From an uncultured Clostridia bacterium (GTDB taxonomy: Bacteria; Bacillota; Clostridia; Lachnospirales; CAG-274), in contig CALWLD010000006.1 in NCBI GenBank assembly GCA_944381435.1, positions 28,843 through 80,939 on the forward strand: a DNA stretch of 52,097 bases, written 5' to 3'. The stretch's first letter is position 1. Each line of letters opens with the position of its first letter. The notes under the pieces are model-generated. The model worked only from the letters and a program-made list of their open reading frames with translations, was not told where the DNA came from and made no database searches. This document shows positions 43,464-52,039 of the stretch, piece by piece. A program made the position numbers and the translations under genes.

Positions 43464-43712
43464 ATGATGGGTATAGAAAAAGATTTAATAATTCTTATAA
43501 TAGCAACAGTTATTATGCTGATAATTCTTATAGGAGGCATAAAAGCAGGTTGTATGGGATTATTTATAAGTTTAATTATTTATATTTTTATTATTTTTCT
43601 AGTAAAGGATAACTTTAAAAATGTAATTAATTATTTACAACAAGAAAAATCAAAAAGTATAGAAAAGGTAGTAGAAGAAAAGGTGCAACAAGAACTTCAA
43701 AAAATACAATGA
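43464..43712 (+). CDS. small membrane protein
   Basis: 82 residues with two hydrophobic segments (about 7-24 and 30-47) and a charged C-terminal coiled coil (QQEKSKSIEKVVEEKVQQEL). AAGGAG upstream. Unknown family; part of the same-direction run behind ssb. Confidence 0.6.
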   Translation: MMGIEKDLIILIIATVIMLIILIGGIKAGCMGLFISLIIYIFIIFLVKDNFKNVINYLQQEKSKSIEKVVEEKVQQELQKIQ

Positions 43713-43750
43713 TTAAGATAAGAAATATAAAGGAAAGTAGTAAATAAGAT

Positions 43751-43981
43751 ATGTTAACAGAAATGATAATTTTATTAATTTTTATAGGAGTATATTCAGG
43801 AGCAACTATGGCTATATTAGGATTTTGGTATGGAGAAAAATTTATAGGAATTATAGGGACAATACTTTTAATATTATGTATACTTATATTTTTTTGTATA
43901 GTATATATAGATATTAAAAGAATTGATAATTTGTTGTATAGATTAGAAAATTTATCAATTTTTTTAAAATACCTTGTTTAA
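43751..43981 (+). CDS. small membrane protein
   Basis: 76 residues, two membrane segments (about 5-25 and 33-54) and a short basic tail. AAGGAAAG lies about 13 nt upstream. Unknown function. Confidence 0.5.
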   Translation: MLTEMIILLIFIGVYSGATMAILGFWYGEKFIGIIGTILLILCILIFFCIVYIDIKRIDNLLYRLENLSIFLKYLV

Positions 43982-44000
43982 TTTGAAAGGATATTTAGAT

Positions 44001-44204
44001 ATGATATTGATTAGTATAGCTTTAATTGAAGTATTGGCAATCATTATAAAAATGTTATTTACATTAACTTATATAAAGCTTTCATGTAATATGTTTGAAT
44101 ATATTATTAGTAGAGAAAAAAATAAAAATAAAATTTTAATTTTAAGTTTAATTAGAAATATACATATGTTTTTTATATTTATATTTTTACTATTTTTTTA
44201 TTAA
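44001..44204 (+). CDS. small membrane protein
   Basis: 67 residues, two hydrophobic segments separated by a basic loop (SREKNKNK). The ATG at 44001 after AAAGGA is preferred to the TTG at 43974, which overlaps the previous gene. Unknown function. Confidence 0.45.
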   Translation: MILISIALIEVLAIIIKMLFTLTYIKLSCNMFEYIISREKNKNKILILSLIRNIHMFFIFIFLLFFY

Positions 44205-44226
44205 AATACGAAGGAGGATAAAAATT

Positions 44227-45090
44227 ATGGAACAAGTAGTAATAAAAAAAGATTTAATAAGAATAACAAGCGATTTTACGTTAGGTGTAATTTTAAATGA
44301 GATGATAGAGATAGCACAAAAATTTAGAAAGGAGTTTATAGATAATAACTGGCATTGTCCTGAATTTTTTGAGCTTAACATTGAAAAAATATCAGAAGAT
44401 AATATGCTTAACTTATCTAAATCTAGCATAAGAAGATACATAAAAAAATTAACTAATTTAGGCTTTATAAACGTTGATACAACGGAAAAGAAACATAGAT
44501 ATAAAGTTAATTTTGAAGAGATAAATATAGCTTTAAAGAAAATAGGTGGAGAGCTTATAGAAAAAGTTAAACCTGTTTATAAAAAAGCAAAAAAAGAAAA
44601 TAAAAAGACAGAAAATTCTAAAAATACTATTACTAATACTGTAGATGAATTTGAGGGATTTACACAAACAAATATGTTTGAATACAAAAAAATAGCTCCT
44701 GATAAGAACCAAGAGCTAAATGAGACCATTATACAAATTCAAAATAATATTAATTATAACATTATTGAAGAGATGCGTCAAGATAGAAAAAATGAACATT
44801 TTGTAAATATGTTTGATAGCATCTACAGGGTTATAGTTGATGTTATGACAACAAAAGGCGAATATATAAGGATTAATAAACAAGACAAACCTATATCTAT
44901 TGTTAGAGATATATTTAATAAAATAGGTTTTAGTGATATAGAAGATATTATATATAGATTAAAAAGAGCAAGTAATAAGATTAAAAATTTCAAAGCTTAT
45001 ATTTTAACATCTATATATAACCAATACATAGAAAAAGACTTTAACTTAAACAATATGTTGTACACCAATGAAGGCGTTTTATTAAAATAA
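44227..45090 (+). CDS. winged-helix replication-initiator-like protein
   Basis: 287 residues. An N-terminal winged helix (about 50-95; LSKSSIRRYIKKLTNLGFIN) is followed by a charged linker. The C-terminal part (about 195-280: YIRINKQDKPISIVRDIF, then KIKNFKAYILTSIYNQY) resembles the C-terminal region (DUF6017-like) of RepA-type initiators on Firmicutes plasmids and integrative elements. That resemblance is from memory and needs a profile search. It precedes the TubR/TubZ-like genes, the usual place for rep beside par. AGGAGG upstream of the ATG. Confidence 0.6.
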   Translation: MEQVVIKKDLIRITSDFTLGVILNEMIEIAQKFRKEFIDNNWHCPEFFELNIEKISEDNMLNLSKSSIRRYIKKLTNLGFINVDTTEKKHRYKVNFEEINIALKKIGGELIEKVKPVYKKAKKENKKTENSKNTITNTVDEFEGFTQTNMFEYKKIAPDKNQELNETIIQIQNNINYNIIEEMRQDRKNEHFVNMFDSIYRVIVDVMTTKGEYIRINKQDKPISIVRDIFNKIGFSDIEDIIYRLKRASNKIKNFKAYILTSIYNQYIEKDFNLNNMLYTNEGVLLK

Positions 45091-45111
45091 AAACATTATT
45101 GTAAGGTATTG

Positions 45112-45128
45112 TTTCAAAATGAAACAGT
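45112..45128. repeat. palindrome downstream of the Rep-like gene
   Basis: TGTTTCA AAA TGAAACA is a 7-bp inverted repeat. GTTTCA recurs once at about 45171 (TAGTTTCATAATG). Possible operator or weak terminator. Confidence 0.4.
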
Positions 45129-45304
45129 TATTTATTTTTTTGCTTTTATAGGTTCAAAATGACAAAATTAGTTTCATAATGCTATAAACAATGCTATTTA
45201 TATATAAATATTATTATATATTTAATAATTATTATATACAAATATATATATTATATTTAAAAATATTTATATATATAAAAAATCTTGTCGGTGTCAAGTC
45301 AAAG

Positions 45305-45396
45305 CTAGTTTTAGTTCTGCTAAACATAGTTAGTTTTAGTTCAATATATTTAAACACAAGCTTTAAAAACAGGATAAATTTTAAGAATAAACTAGC
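45305..45396. repeat. candidate partition-site (tubC-like) repeats
   Basis: TAGTTTTAGTTC occurs at 45306-45317 and 45331-45342 (25 bp apart); an inverted relative GAATAAACTAGC (reverse complement GCTAGTTTATTC) is at 45385-45396. They lie just upstream of the TubR-like gene, where type III partition systems keep their centromere. The rest of the 45091-45438 gap is AT-rich, and an 83-codon frame in it is not credible as a gene. Confidence 0.45.
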
Positions 45397-45438
45397 TCAA
45401 GTTTTTATAAGGCAAAAAAAGAAAAAGGAGGCGAAGTT

Positions 45439-45687
45439 ATGATTAAAAAACTAGATTTTATCATATTGAAAGATTTAGAAGTTAATAACAAGACAAATAC
45501 ATTAAAAAGCTATACTGTAAAAGAGTTTTCTGTAACAAAAAATAATGTTATAAAAACAAATACTCTTTATAAAAGGCTTGAAAATTTATATAAATTAGGT
45601 TTTGTAGACTATGGTATAGCTGATAAAAATGCCAAAACATACTTTATAACAAACAAAGGAATAGAAATATTAAATACAATTAAATAA
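45439..45687 (+). CDS. winged-helix DNA-binding protein, TubR-like
   Basis: 82 residues forming a small winged helix: VIKTNTLYKRLENLYKLGFV gives the recognition region and DYGIADKNAKTYFITNKG the wing. In type III partition, TubR is a small winged-helix dimer that binds tubC and links it to TubZ filaments. Position 19 nt before a TubZ-like gene and behind direct repeats supports this role. Known TubR proteins vary greatly in sequence, so the call rests on fold outline and context. AAGGAGG upstream of the ATG. Confidence 0.55.
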   Translation: MIKKLDFIILKDLEVNNKTNTLKSYTVKEFSVTKNNVIKTNTLYKRLENLYKLGFVDYGIADKNAKTYFITNKGIEILNTIK

Positions 45688-45706
45688 ATTTAAAGGAGAG
45701 ATTACA

Positions 45707-46744
45707 ATGAGAGAAAAAATAGGATTTATAGCAGTAGGACAAGCAGGTGGAAATATAGGAAAGTTATTAAAAGATAAAAATTTTGATGTAGTTTTTATCA
45801 ATTCCAGTATAGGAGATTTAGGGACTTTAGGAGTTAATGATGAGTTAAAGTACCATATAACAAATGGACTTGGTTGTGCTAAAGATAGAGATAGTGCAAA
45901 ACAAGTAGCTAAAGAAGATTTTAAAAATATAAATAAATTTATAGATGATAAGTTAGGAAATAAGGAATTGTATTACATAATATTTTCTAGTGGTGGTGGT
46001 ACAGGCAGTGGTATAAGCCCTGCACTTGCAAGGATATTAACTAAAGTTTTTAATAAAAACATAGGATTAATAACTATTTTACCAAGTGATAAAGATACAC
46101 TACAAGCAAAAATTAATAGTTATGAGTGTACAAAAGAAATTACAGAAATAGAAGAATTATGTGGCATATTCTTTTTAGATAATAAAACTAGAAATGACAT
46201 AGAACATATTAATAAAAGGTTTGTAAATTTATTTGATAAAATATTTGATTACAAAAAATATGAAACAATAAAAGGTAATATTGACGAGGCAGAAATATTA
46301 AAGTTATTACAAACAAAAGGAATGATTAGTCTTTCAAGTTGTGAAAAAGGAGAAAATACAGAGAAACTTATAAAAAATATAGAAGACGGGGTTTTTGCAC
46401 CTTTTGAAAATGATAGAATTATAAAATATTTAGGATTATCTAGAGGTATAAAGTTTGAAGATGAAATATTTAAAGAAAAAATAGGGAAATATTTAGATAA
46501 ATTTGAAAATATAAATCAAGAGTACACATTAGCTATATTAAGTGGTTTAAGTTTTCCATTGAAAAGAATTAATGATATAAAAGAAGAAGTTACAAATGAA
46601 AAAGAAACTATAATAACACTTAACACAGAAAAGGAAATAAAGCTGGAAGATTTAGATTTTATTAAGCCAAAAAAGGAAAAGAAACAAGAAGTTAAAGATG
46701 AAACAGAAGTTACTGTGGAAGATTTAATAAATGAGCTTTTTTAA
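45707..46744 (+). CDS. TubZ/FtsZ-like tubulin-family GTPase
   Basis: 345-residue protein of the tubulin/FtsZ superfamily. Seen: nucleotide-binding T1 loop VGQAGGNIG (10-18), the G-box GGGTGSG at 96-102, and a T7-like catalytic loop NIDEAEI at 191-197, comparable with NxDFxD in FtsZ. The C-terminal tail is Lys/Glu-rich and ends VEDLINELF. It is not a chromosomal ftsZ: overall sequence is divergent and the neighbours are ssb, a Rep-like gene and topB. Inferred role: filament-forming motor that moves and segregates the element. A phage-type role (PhuZ-like spindle) or membrane remodelling is the alternative. AAAGGAGAG upstream of the ATG. Confidence 0.8.
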   Translation: MREKIGFIAVGQAGGNIGKLLKDKNFDVVFINSSIGDLGTLGVNDELKYHITNGLGCAKDRDSAKQVAKEDFKNINKFIDDKLGNKELYYIIFSSGGGTGSGISPALARILTKVFNKNIGLITILPSDKDTLQAKINSYECTKEITEIEELCGIFFLDNKTRNDIEHINKRFVNLFDKIFDYKKYETIKGNIDEAEILKLLQTKGMISLSSCEKGENTEKLIKNIEDGVFAPFENDRIIKYLGLSRGIKFEDEIFKEKIGKYLDKFENINQEYTLAILSGLSFPLKRINDIKEEVTNEKETIITLNTEKEIKLEDLDFIKPKKEKKQEVKDETEVTVEDLINELF

Positions 46745-46853
46745 GATATTTAAAGAATTAATTAGTAATATAGCTATTATGTTAGTTTTAAATATTTTAG
46801 CTATATTAATACACTTTATAGCATTAAAAATTACAATTTTTTTAATATATTAA
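46731..46853 (+). CDS. possible 40-residue membrane peptide overlapping the tubZ-like gene end
   Basis: A frame of 40 codons starts inside the last codons of the TubZ-like gene and reads MSFFKIFKELISNIAIMLVL then a continuous hydrophobic stretch to the stop. One membrane segment with a basic N-terminus. The ribosome site is weak (GGAAG about 10 nt upstream). It may anchor something to the membrane or be chance. Confidence 0.35.
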   Translation: MSFFKIFKELISNIAIMLVLNILAILIHFIALKITIFLIY

Positions 46854-46863
46854 GAGGTGAAAT

Positions 46864-47385
46864 ATGAAGAAAGAAAACAAAAAATTTGCAGAAGAAAAGA
46901 TAAAAGAATATTTCAATATAGAAGAGAAAATAGAGCTTACTAAAAACTTAATAATAGATTTAGAAGAAAAAAAGGAAATACTAGAAGATAAAAATAAAGA
47001 CTTACAACTAGACTTTGACATAAACATTAAAAGTAGTGTCATTGATAGTATGCCTAAAGGTAGTAGTGATGGTTCTTCATATTTTGAAAGAAATATAATA
47101 AAACAAATTGAATATAATGAAAAAATGATTGAAAAAATAGAAGAAGATATAAAAAGTCAAGAAAATGAAATATTTAGGTTAGAAATTAAAAACACAAAAA
47201 TGAAAAACATAATAAATGTTTTAAGTGAAGATTTTAGGAGAATGCTTGAATATAGGTACATAAAATCTATGAGTGAAGTAGAAATAGCATTAAAGCTTAA
47301 TATATCAACTTCTCAATATCATAGAAATAAACAGAAAATAATAAGAAGTATTTACAATATGTTAGTAATGTACAAAGAAATTTAG
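46864..47385 (+). CDS. coiled-coil protein with sigma-region-4-like HTH
   Basis: 173 residues. A long coiled coil (about 1-120) precedes a C-terminal helix-turn-helix (about 128-170; MLEYRYIKSMSEVEIALKLN, then STSQYHRNKQKIIRSIY). This shape recalls ArpU/RinA-type late-gene activators of phages and DUF1492 proteins of mobile elements. Probably a transcription regulator of the module. AGAGGTG upstream of the ATG; 11 nt gap to topB. Confidence 0.7.
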   Translation: MKKENKKFAEEKIKEYFNIEEKIELTKNLIIDLEEKKEILEDKNKDLQLDFDINIKSSVIDSMPKGSSDGSSYFERNIIKQIEYNEKMIEKIEEDIKSQENEIFRLEIKNTKMKNIINVLSEDFRRMLEYRYIKSMSEVEIALKLNISTSQYHRNKQKIIRSIYNMLVMYKEI

Positions 47386-47396
47386 GGGGGTTAGTT

Positions 47397-49475
47397 ATGA
47401 AATTAGTAATAGCAGAAAAGCCAAGTGTGGCTATGGAGATAGGAAAAGTTTTAGGGGCTATATATAAAGAAAATAGTTATTTAAAAGGCAATGGATATAT
47501 AGTAAGTTGGTGTTATGGACACTTGATAGGGCTTGCAGAGCCTGAAGAATATAATGAAAGTTATAAAAAATGGAAATTAGAAGATTTGCCTATTATACCT
47601 AGTCGTTATAAATTAACTATAAACGATGAAACAAAAGAGCATTTTTATTTTCTAAAAAACTTAATGAACAGAGATGATATTGAAGAAATAATATGTGCAA
47701 CAGATAGTGGACGTGAGGGAGAGCTTATATTTAGGTTTGTATATGAAAAAGCAGATTGTAATAAGCCTGTTAAAAGATTGTGGGTGTCTAGCTTAACAGA
47801 AGAATCTATAAAAAATGGATTTAAAAATTTAAAAGATATGAAAAATTATGACAATCTATACTATGCAGGGTTAAATAGAGCAATAGCTGACTGGTTAATA
47901 GGGCTTAATGCAACAAGATTTTTTAGTGTTAATTATGGCAACAAAATAACAGTAGGTAGAGTGCAAACAGCAACACTTAACATACTTGTTGATAGAGAGT
48001 TGAAAATTAAAGGGTTTAAAAAAGACAAAAACTATAAAATATTGTTAGTTAAAGATAATTTTATAGCAGAAAGCAAAGTATATGATAATGAAGATGAAGC
48101 AAGAAAGGTTTTAGAAAAAATAAAAGATAAAGAGATTTTATGTACTCAAAATACAAAAAATAAAATACATAAAAAAACACCCAAACTATATGATTTAACA
48201 TTATTACAAAGAGATTGTAATAGTTATTTAGGATTAAGTGCTAAACAAACATTAGATATAGCACAATCATTGTATGAGAAAAAACTCATCACATACCCAA
48301 GAACAGATAGCAACTATATATCTGATGATATGATGGGAGATACACTATATATTGTAGATAAGATATATAGCACATTTAATATAAAAACTGAAAAAATAAC
48401 AGAGATAGAAAAAGTTGTAAATAATGATAAGATAACAGACCATCACGCAATTATACCTACCAAAAACATTAGCCAAGATAACTTTAACACACTTAATGAA
48501 ACTGAAGCTAAAGTTTTAAAGATGATATATACAAGATTATTGGAAGCAATACATAATAATGTTGGTGGTTATGAAAATAATATTAAATTTAAAGTAGATA
48601 ACATAGAACTTACATCTAAATATCAATATATAGATTATTATGGATATTTACAAATAGGACAAGAGCTTTTAGGCAAAAAAATAGAAACTAATAAAGAGAA
48701 TAAAGACTATAACTTTATTAAAGGAGAAATTGTAAAAGATTTAAAAATAGAATTATATGATTATTTTACAAGTCCTCCTAAAAGATACACAGAAGATACC
48801 TTATTATCTGCAATGGAAAGCATAACAAAAAAAGATTATGAAGAAATAGAAATTTCAAAAGATTATGATAAAAAAGGACTTGGAACTCCTGCAACAAGAG
48901 CATCTATTATAGAAAAACTTATAAATGTTGGTTATGTTGAAAGAAAAAACAAAAATTTAATGCCAACAGAAAAAGGTATAAATGCTATAAACATAGTAGA
49001 TGAAAAGATAAAAAGTCCATTAATGACTGCAGAATGGGAAGTAAAGTTACAAGACATAGAAAAAGGTAAATATGATAAAGATAAGTTTTTAAGTGAAATA
49101 GTAGATTTTACAAAAAGTATAGTATCTAATAAAAATATAAACCAGGTAATAAAAAATGAAATGACTACATTAAATGATAAAGCCAAAAAAGAAAAAGAAT
49201 TAATAGGCTTATGCCCTTGTTGTAAAAGCAAGGTTTATGAAGCTGATAAAAATTTTTATTGTAGTAATAAAGATTGTAGTTTTACTATGTTTAAGGAAGA
49301 TAAATTTTTTACAAGTAAGAAAACTAAACTTACTAAAACAAAGGCAAAAGAGCTTCTAAAAAATAAGGTTGTAGCATTTGATAAGCTATACTCTGAAAAA
49401 ACAAATAAGTTTTATAAGGCTAAAGTTACTTTTGAATTAAATGGGAAATATGTAAACTACAAATTAATATTTTAA
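47397..49475 (+). CDS. topB: DNA topoisomerase III
   Basis: Type IA topoisomerase that passes single strands and resolves replication or recombination intermediates. 692 residues with TOPRIM domain (about 1-150; VIAEKPSVAMEIGKVLGA, CATDSGREGELIFR), the catalytic Tyr in KLITYPRTDSNYI, the HHAIIPT motif, and a C-terminal zinc ribbon CPCCKSKV...CSNKDCSF. Mobile elements of the conjugative type often carry topB with a short ssb, as here. AGGGGGG upstream of the ATG. Confidence 0.96.
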   Translation: MKLVIAEKPSVAMEIGKVLGAIYKENSYLKGNGYIVSWCYGHLIGLAEPEEYNESYKKWKLEDLPIIPSRYKLTINDETKEHFYFLKNLMNRDDIEEIICATDSGREGELIFRFVYEKADCNKPVKRLWVSSLTEESIKNGFKNLKDMKNYDNLYYAGLNRAIADWLIGLNATRFFSVNYGNKITVGRVQTATLNILVDRELKIKGFKKDKNYKILLVKDNFIAESKVYDNEDEARKVLEKIKDKEILCTQNTKNKIHKKTPKLYDLTLLQRDCNSYLGLSAKQTLDIAQSLYEKKLITYPRTDSNYISDDMMGDTLYIVDKIYSTFNIKTEKITEIEKVVNNDKITDHHAIIPTKNISQDNFNTLNETEAKVLKMIYTRLLEAIHNNVGGYENNIKFKVDNIELTSKYQYIDYYGYLQIGQELLGKKIETNKENKDYNFIKGEIVKDLKIELYDYFTSPPKRYTEDTLLSAMESITKKDYEEIEISKDYDKKGLGTPATRASIIEKLINVGYVERKNKNLMPTEKGINAINIVDEKIKSPLMTAEWEVKLQDIEKGKYDKDKFLSEIVDFTKSIVSNKNINQVIKNEMTTLNDKAKKEKELIGLCPCCKSKVYEADKNFYCSNKDCSFTMFKEDKFFTSKKTKLTKTKAKELLKNKVVAFDKLYSEKTNKFYKAKVTFELNGKYVNYKLIF

Positions 49476-49484
49476 GGAGAAAAT

Positions 49485-50009
49485 ATGAAGATAGCAAACA
49501 CCATATTAATATTTATGTCTATACTTATTATTAATACAACTACAATAAATGCTAATACATTAAATGAATATGATGCTAAAAAAATATATGAAAGTAGCAT
49601 AAAAGTCATAGTTGAAGATAACACTGAAGTACCTGAAAATAGTAATATATTATTATTTGATAAAGAGAATAAAAAGATAATAAGCATAGATAAACAATTA
49701 ACAGATTATTATAGTGATTATAAAATGATAGGTTATGAAGAGTATAATATACCATTTATTTATCAAAGTGGAGATATTTTATTAGAAGAAAATTTATTTC
49801 CTATTAAACATAAAGTTTATAATTATTTAGAAGATATTTTCAAAAGTGGATTCTCTATACCAGATAAAAGTCCAATTGAAAGAACAGAAATAGAAGATAT
49901 AAAATCTAAAAAAGAAATAAATATATTATTTGCTTTGTTAGGAACCATTTCTCTTTTATGTATAATCTCTTGGGTTATTTGTTTAGAAAATAAAACAATA
50001 AAAAAATAA
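49485..50009 (+). CDS. secreted, C-terminally anchored hypothetical protein
   Basis: 174 residues with a signal peptide (about 1-23; cleavage near INAN), an extracytoplasmic region and a C-terminal membrane segment (about 143-165). The middle includes NSNILLFDKENKKIISIDKQ. Resembles no family I recognise; orientation suggests an outer-surface domain tethered at its C-terminus. Starts 9 nt after topB. AAGGAG upstream. Confidence 0.6.
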   Translation: MKIANTILIFMSILIINTTTINANTLNEYDAKKIYESSIKVIVEDNTEVPENSNILLFDKENKKIISIDKQLTDYYSDYKMIGYEEYNIPFIYQSGDILLEENLFPIKHKVYNYLEDIFKSGFSIPDKSPIERTEIEDIKSKKEINILFALLGTISLLCIISWVICLENKTIKK

Positions 50010-50085
50010 AAGATTGAATATTTGGTTTAAAAGTTTTAGTTTAATTTAAAATACAGATAATAAAGATGAACAAGAGGAGAAATAA

Positions 50086-50502
50086 ATGGAAGAAATAAAA
50101 GAATACATAGATAATAGATTTTTAGAATTAAGAAATTATATAGAAAATTGTTTTGAAGAACAATCAAAGAATAATAGTATATTTTTTGATAACATATTAG
50201 AACTTATAAAAGCAAGTATAAGTAAAGAAACTGAATTAAATAACAAAAAGATGTTAGATATTATAGAAGAGTTAAACAAGGCTAGTGAAATTAATAAAGC
50301 AATATCTAATAAGGTTATTGATAATTTAAAAGAAATAGATAACATCTATGAAATGATAATACCAAAAAAAGAAAAAGAAAATATATTTATTTACAGTGAT
50401 ATTAAAAAGGGTGTAAAACAGTTTGGTATCCAACTTGTTATAGTTGTAGGTATTTTACTAATTGTGGTAGGTGCAAATCAATTAATAAGTTTAATATTTT
50501 AA
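50086..50502 (+). CDS. coiled-coil protein with C-terminal membrane anchor
   Basis: 138 residues: Glu/Asn/Lys-rich coiled coil (about 1-100) and one membrane segment at the very C-terminus (about 115-137; QLVIVVGILLIVVGANQLIS). Tail-anchored arrangement facing the cytoplasm. GAGGAG upstream of ATG. Function unknown. Confidence 0.6.
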   Translation: MEEIKEYIDNRFLELRNYIENCFEEQSKNNSIFFDNILELIKASISKETELNNKKMLDIIEELNKASEINKAISNKVIDNLKEIDNIYEMIIPKKEKENIFIYSDIKKGVKQFGIQLVIVVGILLIVVGANQLISLIF

Positions 50503-50602
50503 AATAAAGGAAAGGAAAATTTTATCTACTATATATAAAAATATATTTACAAAGTATAAATTATCTTTTAAAATCTTATTAAGAAATAAAGGGAGAATTT
50601 AT

Positions 50603-51568
50603 ATGAGTAAAAAATACAGTAAAAAGTACAATAGGTATAAAAAATATTATAATGATAAAAATAATGAAATATCAAAAACAAATAAGTTATTAACATATAT
50701 AACAATCATATTAGCTATTTCACAGATTTTTAGTATTATATATGAGATAACATCTAAACTTTACACATCAGTAGATAAAATAGTAAGACAATTTATTATG
50801 TATGTTTTATTAGAATTGCCATTGGCTTTAATTTCTATATATTTAACTGCTATAAGTATTTGTTGTATAATAAAAATTATGTACTTGAAATTTGACTATA
50901 ACAGAGAACAAATAACAGAAAAGGCAAGAATTAAAGTAGAAGAAAAGCAAAAAAGAAAAAAATTAAAAAAACATAAAATAAAAACTAAAGAAGAAGAAAT
51001 GATTATTAAGTTTAAAAAAGAAACAATAGGACGTTTTATACTTACAATAAGGTTAAATATTGTTGAAATATTAACTATTTTAATTTTACCAATAACTTCA
51101 TATATGACTATTGCAGCAGTAGTATTTCAGTTTAATTTTAAGGAAATGCAATATTCAATGTATTTTATAATTTTAATTTTTTGTTTTATAAATTTGATGG
51201 TCATATTATTTGGTATTTCTAATACTAAAAGAAATGAAAGAATATTTTTTAATGAAAATTCTTTTATAAGAGCCATTAACTATGTACATAAAGTTATTAC
51301 GTACAAGGATATAATAGTGCTTAGGATATCATATTTAATACCCATACTATTAAATATAATTCTAGTGTTTGAAATAAATAGAATAGATAATTTTTTTATA
51401 AATCTTGAAAATAAAATGTATATTGATAATGAAATAAGATATGATAAAGAAATAAAGTATGATATTATAGTAGACAAGCTATTTAATAAGGTTGGTATCT
51501 ATGTTACAGATGAAGATATAGAAGAATATAAAAAAGAAATTAAAGAAAAGTACAAATTGGAGGATTAA
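50603..51568 (+). CDS. polytopic membrane protein of unknown function
   Basis: 321 residues with about five membrane segments (about 30-50, 66-92, 148-172, 182-204, 243-262). A Lys-rich cytoplasmic loop (KARIKVEEKQKRKKLKKHKI) links segments two and three, and a charged C-terminal tail follows the last. Basic N-terminus (SKKYSKKYNRYKKYY). No transporter or secretion family recognised. GGGAG upstream of ATG. Together with the two preceding genes it may form an envelope complex of the element. Confidence 0.6.
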   Translation: MSKKYSKKYNRYKKYYNDKNNEISKTNKLLTYITIILAISQIFSIIYEITSKLYTSVDKIVRQFIMYVLLELPLALISIYLTAISICCIIKIMYLKFDYNREQITEKARIKVEEKQKRKKLKKHKIKTKEEEMIIKFKKETIGRFILTIRLNIVEILTILILPITSYMTIAAVVFQFNFKEMQYSMYFIILIFCFINLMVILFGISNTKRNERIFFNENSFIRAINYVHKVITYKDIIVLRISYLIPILLNIILVFEINRIDNFFINLENKMYIDNEIRYDKEIKYDIIVDKLFNKVGIYVTDEDIEEYKKEIKEKYKLED

Positions 51569-51571
51569 AAA

Positions 51572-51979
51572 ATGGAAAGATATAAATATGATGAGAACAA
51601 TGGTTTATGGTATGAGCTAGGAGAACACGGTATGTATTATCCTATGGTAGAAGAAATTAAATTAGAAAGTGGAAGATATGTAAATTTAGCAATGGAGCAT
51701 ATGAGAGCTATTAGCCCTATAGAGTATGAAACATTAGGACTACTTGGAAAGTTTCCTGAAATATTTAACGGTTTAAATGATAAAGTTTACGCTTTGATAG
51801 ATGAGATAATGAAAAAGAAACTAATAGAAGAGCCTATTCAGGAAAATTGGAATGTTTTAGAAATGGAAAAGCACAAAAAAATGCTTTATAGAGAAGCAGA
51901 AGAAGTAGCTTTACAAGAAATAGTATATAAAAACCATTTTGAAAATATTGATATAGAAGCTATGATGGATAAAGTATAA
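51572..51979 (+). CDS. TnpV-like transposon-encoded protein
   Basis: 135 residues. The order Tyr-rich start (NNGLWYELGEHGMYYPMVEE), then YVNLAMEHMRAISPIEYETL, and a C-terminal helix with EEVALQEIVYKN matches my memory of TnpV-type proteins carried on integrative elements of gut Firmicutes. Function unknown. It starts 3 nt after the membrane protein gene with GGAGG overlapping that gene's end, and a terminator follows. Confidence 0.65.
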   Translation: MERYKYDENNGLWYELGEHGMYYPMVEEIKLESGRYVNLAMEHMRAISPIEYETLGLLGKFPEIFNGLNDKVYALIDEIMKKKLIEEPIQENWNVLEMEKHKKMLYREAEEVALQEIVYKNHFENIDIEAMMDKV

Positions 51980-51985
51980 AATAGG

Positions 51986-52012
51986 GGGATAGTATTAGCT
52001 ATCCCTTTTTTT
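51986..52012 (+). terminator. terminator after the TnpV-like gene
   Basis: GGGATAG / CTATCCC, 6-nt loop, then T7. Ends the run of same-strand genes. Confidence 0.88.
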
Positions 52013-52036
52013 GCTTGTTTATTGACAAGCAAAAAA
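52007..52036. repeat. hairpin next to the 11-bp tandem repeat
   Basis: TTTTTTGCTTGT and ACAAGCAAAAAA pair perfectly over 12 bp with a 6-nt loop. Its left arm uses the T-tract of the preceding terminator, and it ends three bases before the tandem repeats. Confidence 0.6.
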
Positions 52037-52039
52037 GAT

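Noticed and set aside
45191..45442. 83-codon frame rich in Ile/Tyr upstream of the TubR-like gene
   Set aside because: Low-complexity AT-driven composition, no ribosome site, overlaps the direct repeats and the ribosome site of the real gene at 45439.
45707..46744. Chromosomal cell-division ftsZ
   Set aside because: Divergent sequence, short length and neighbours typical of mobile elements; no division genes next to it.
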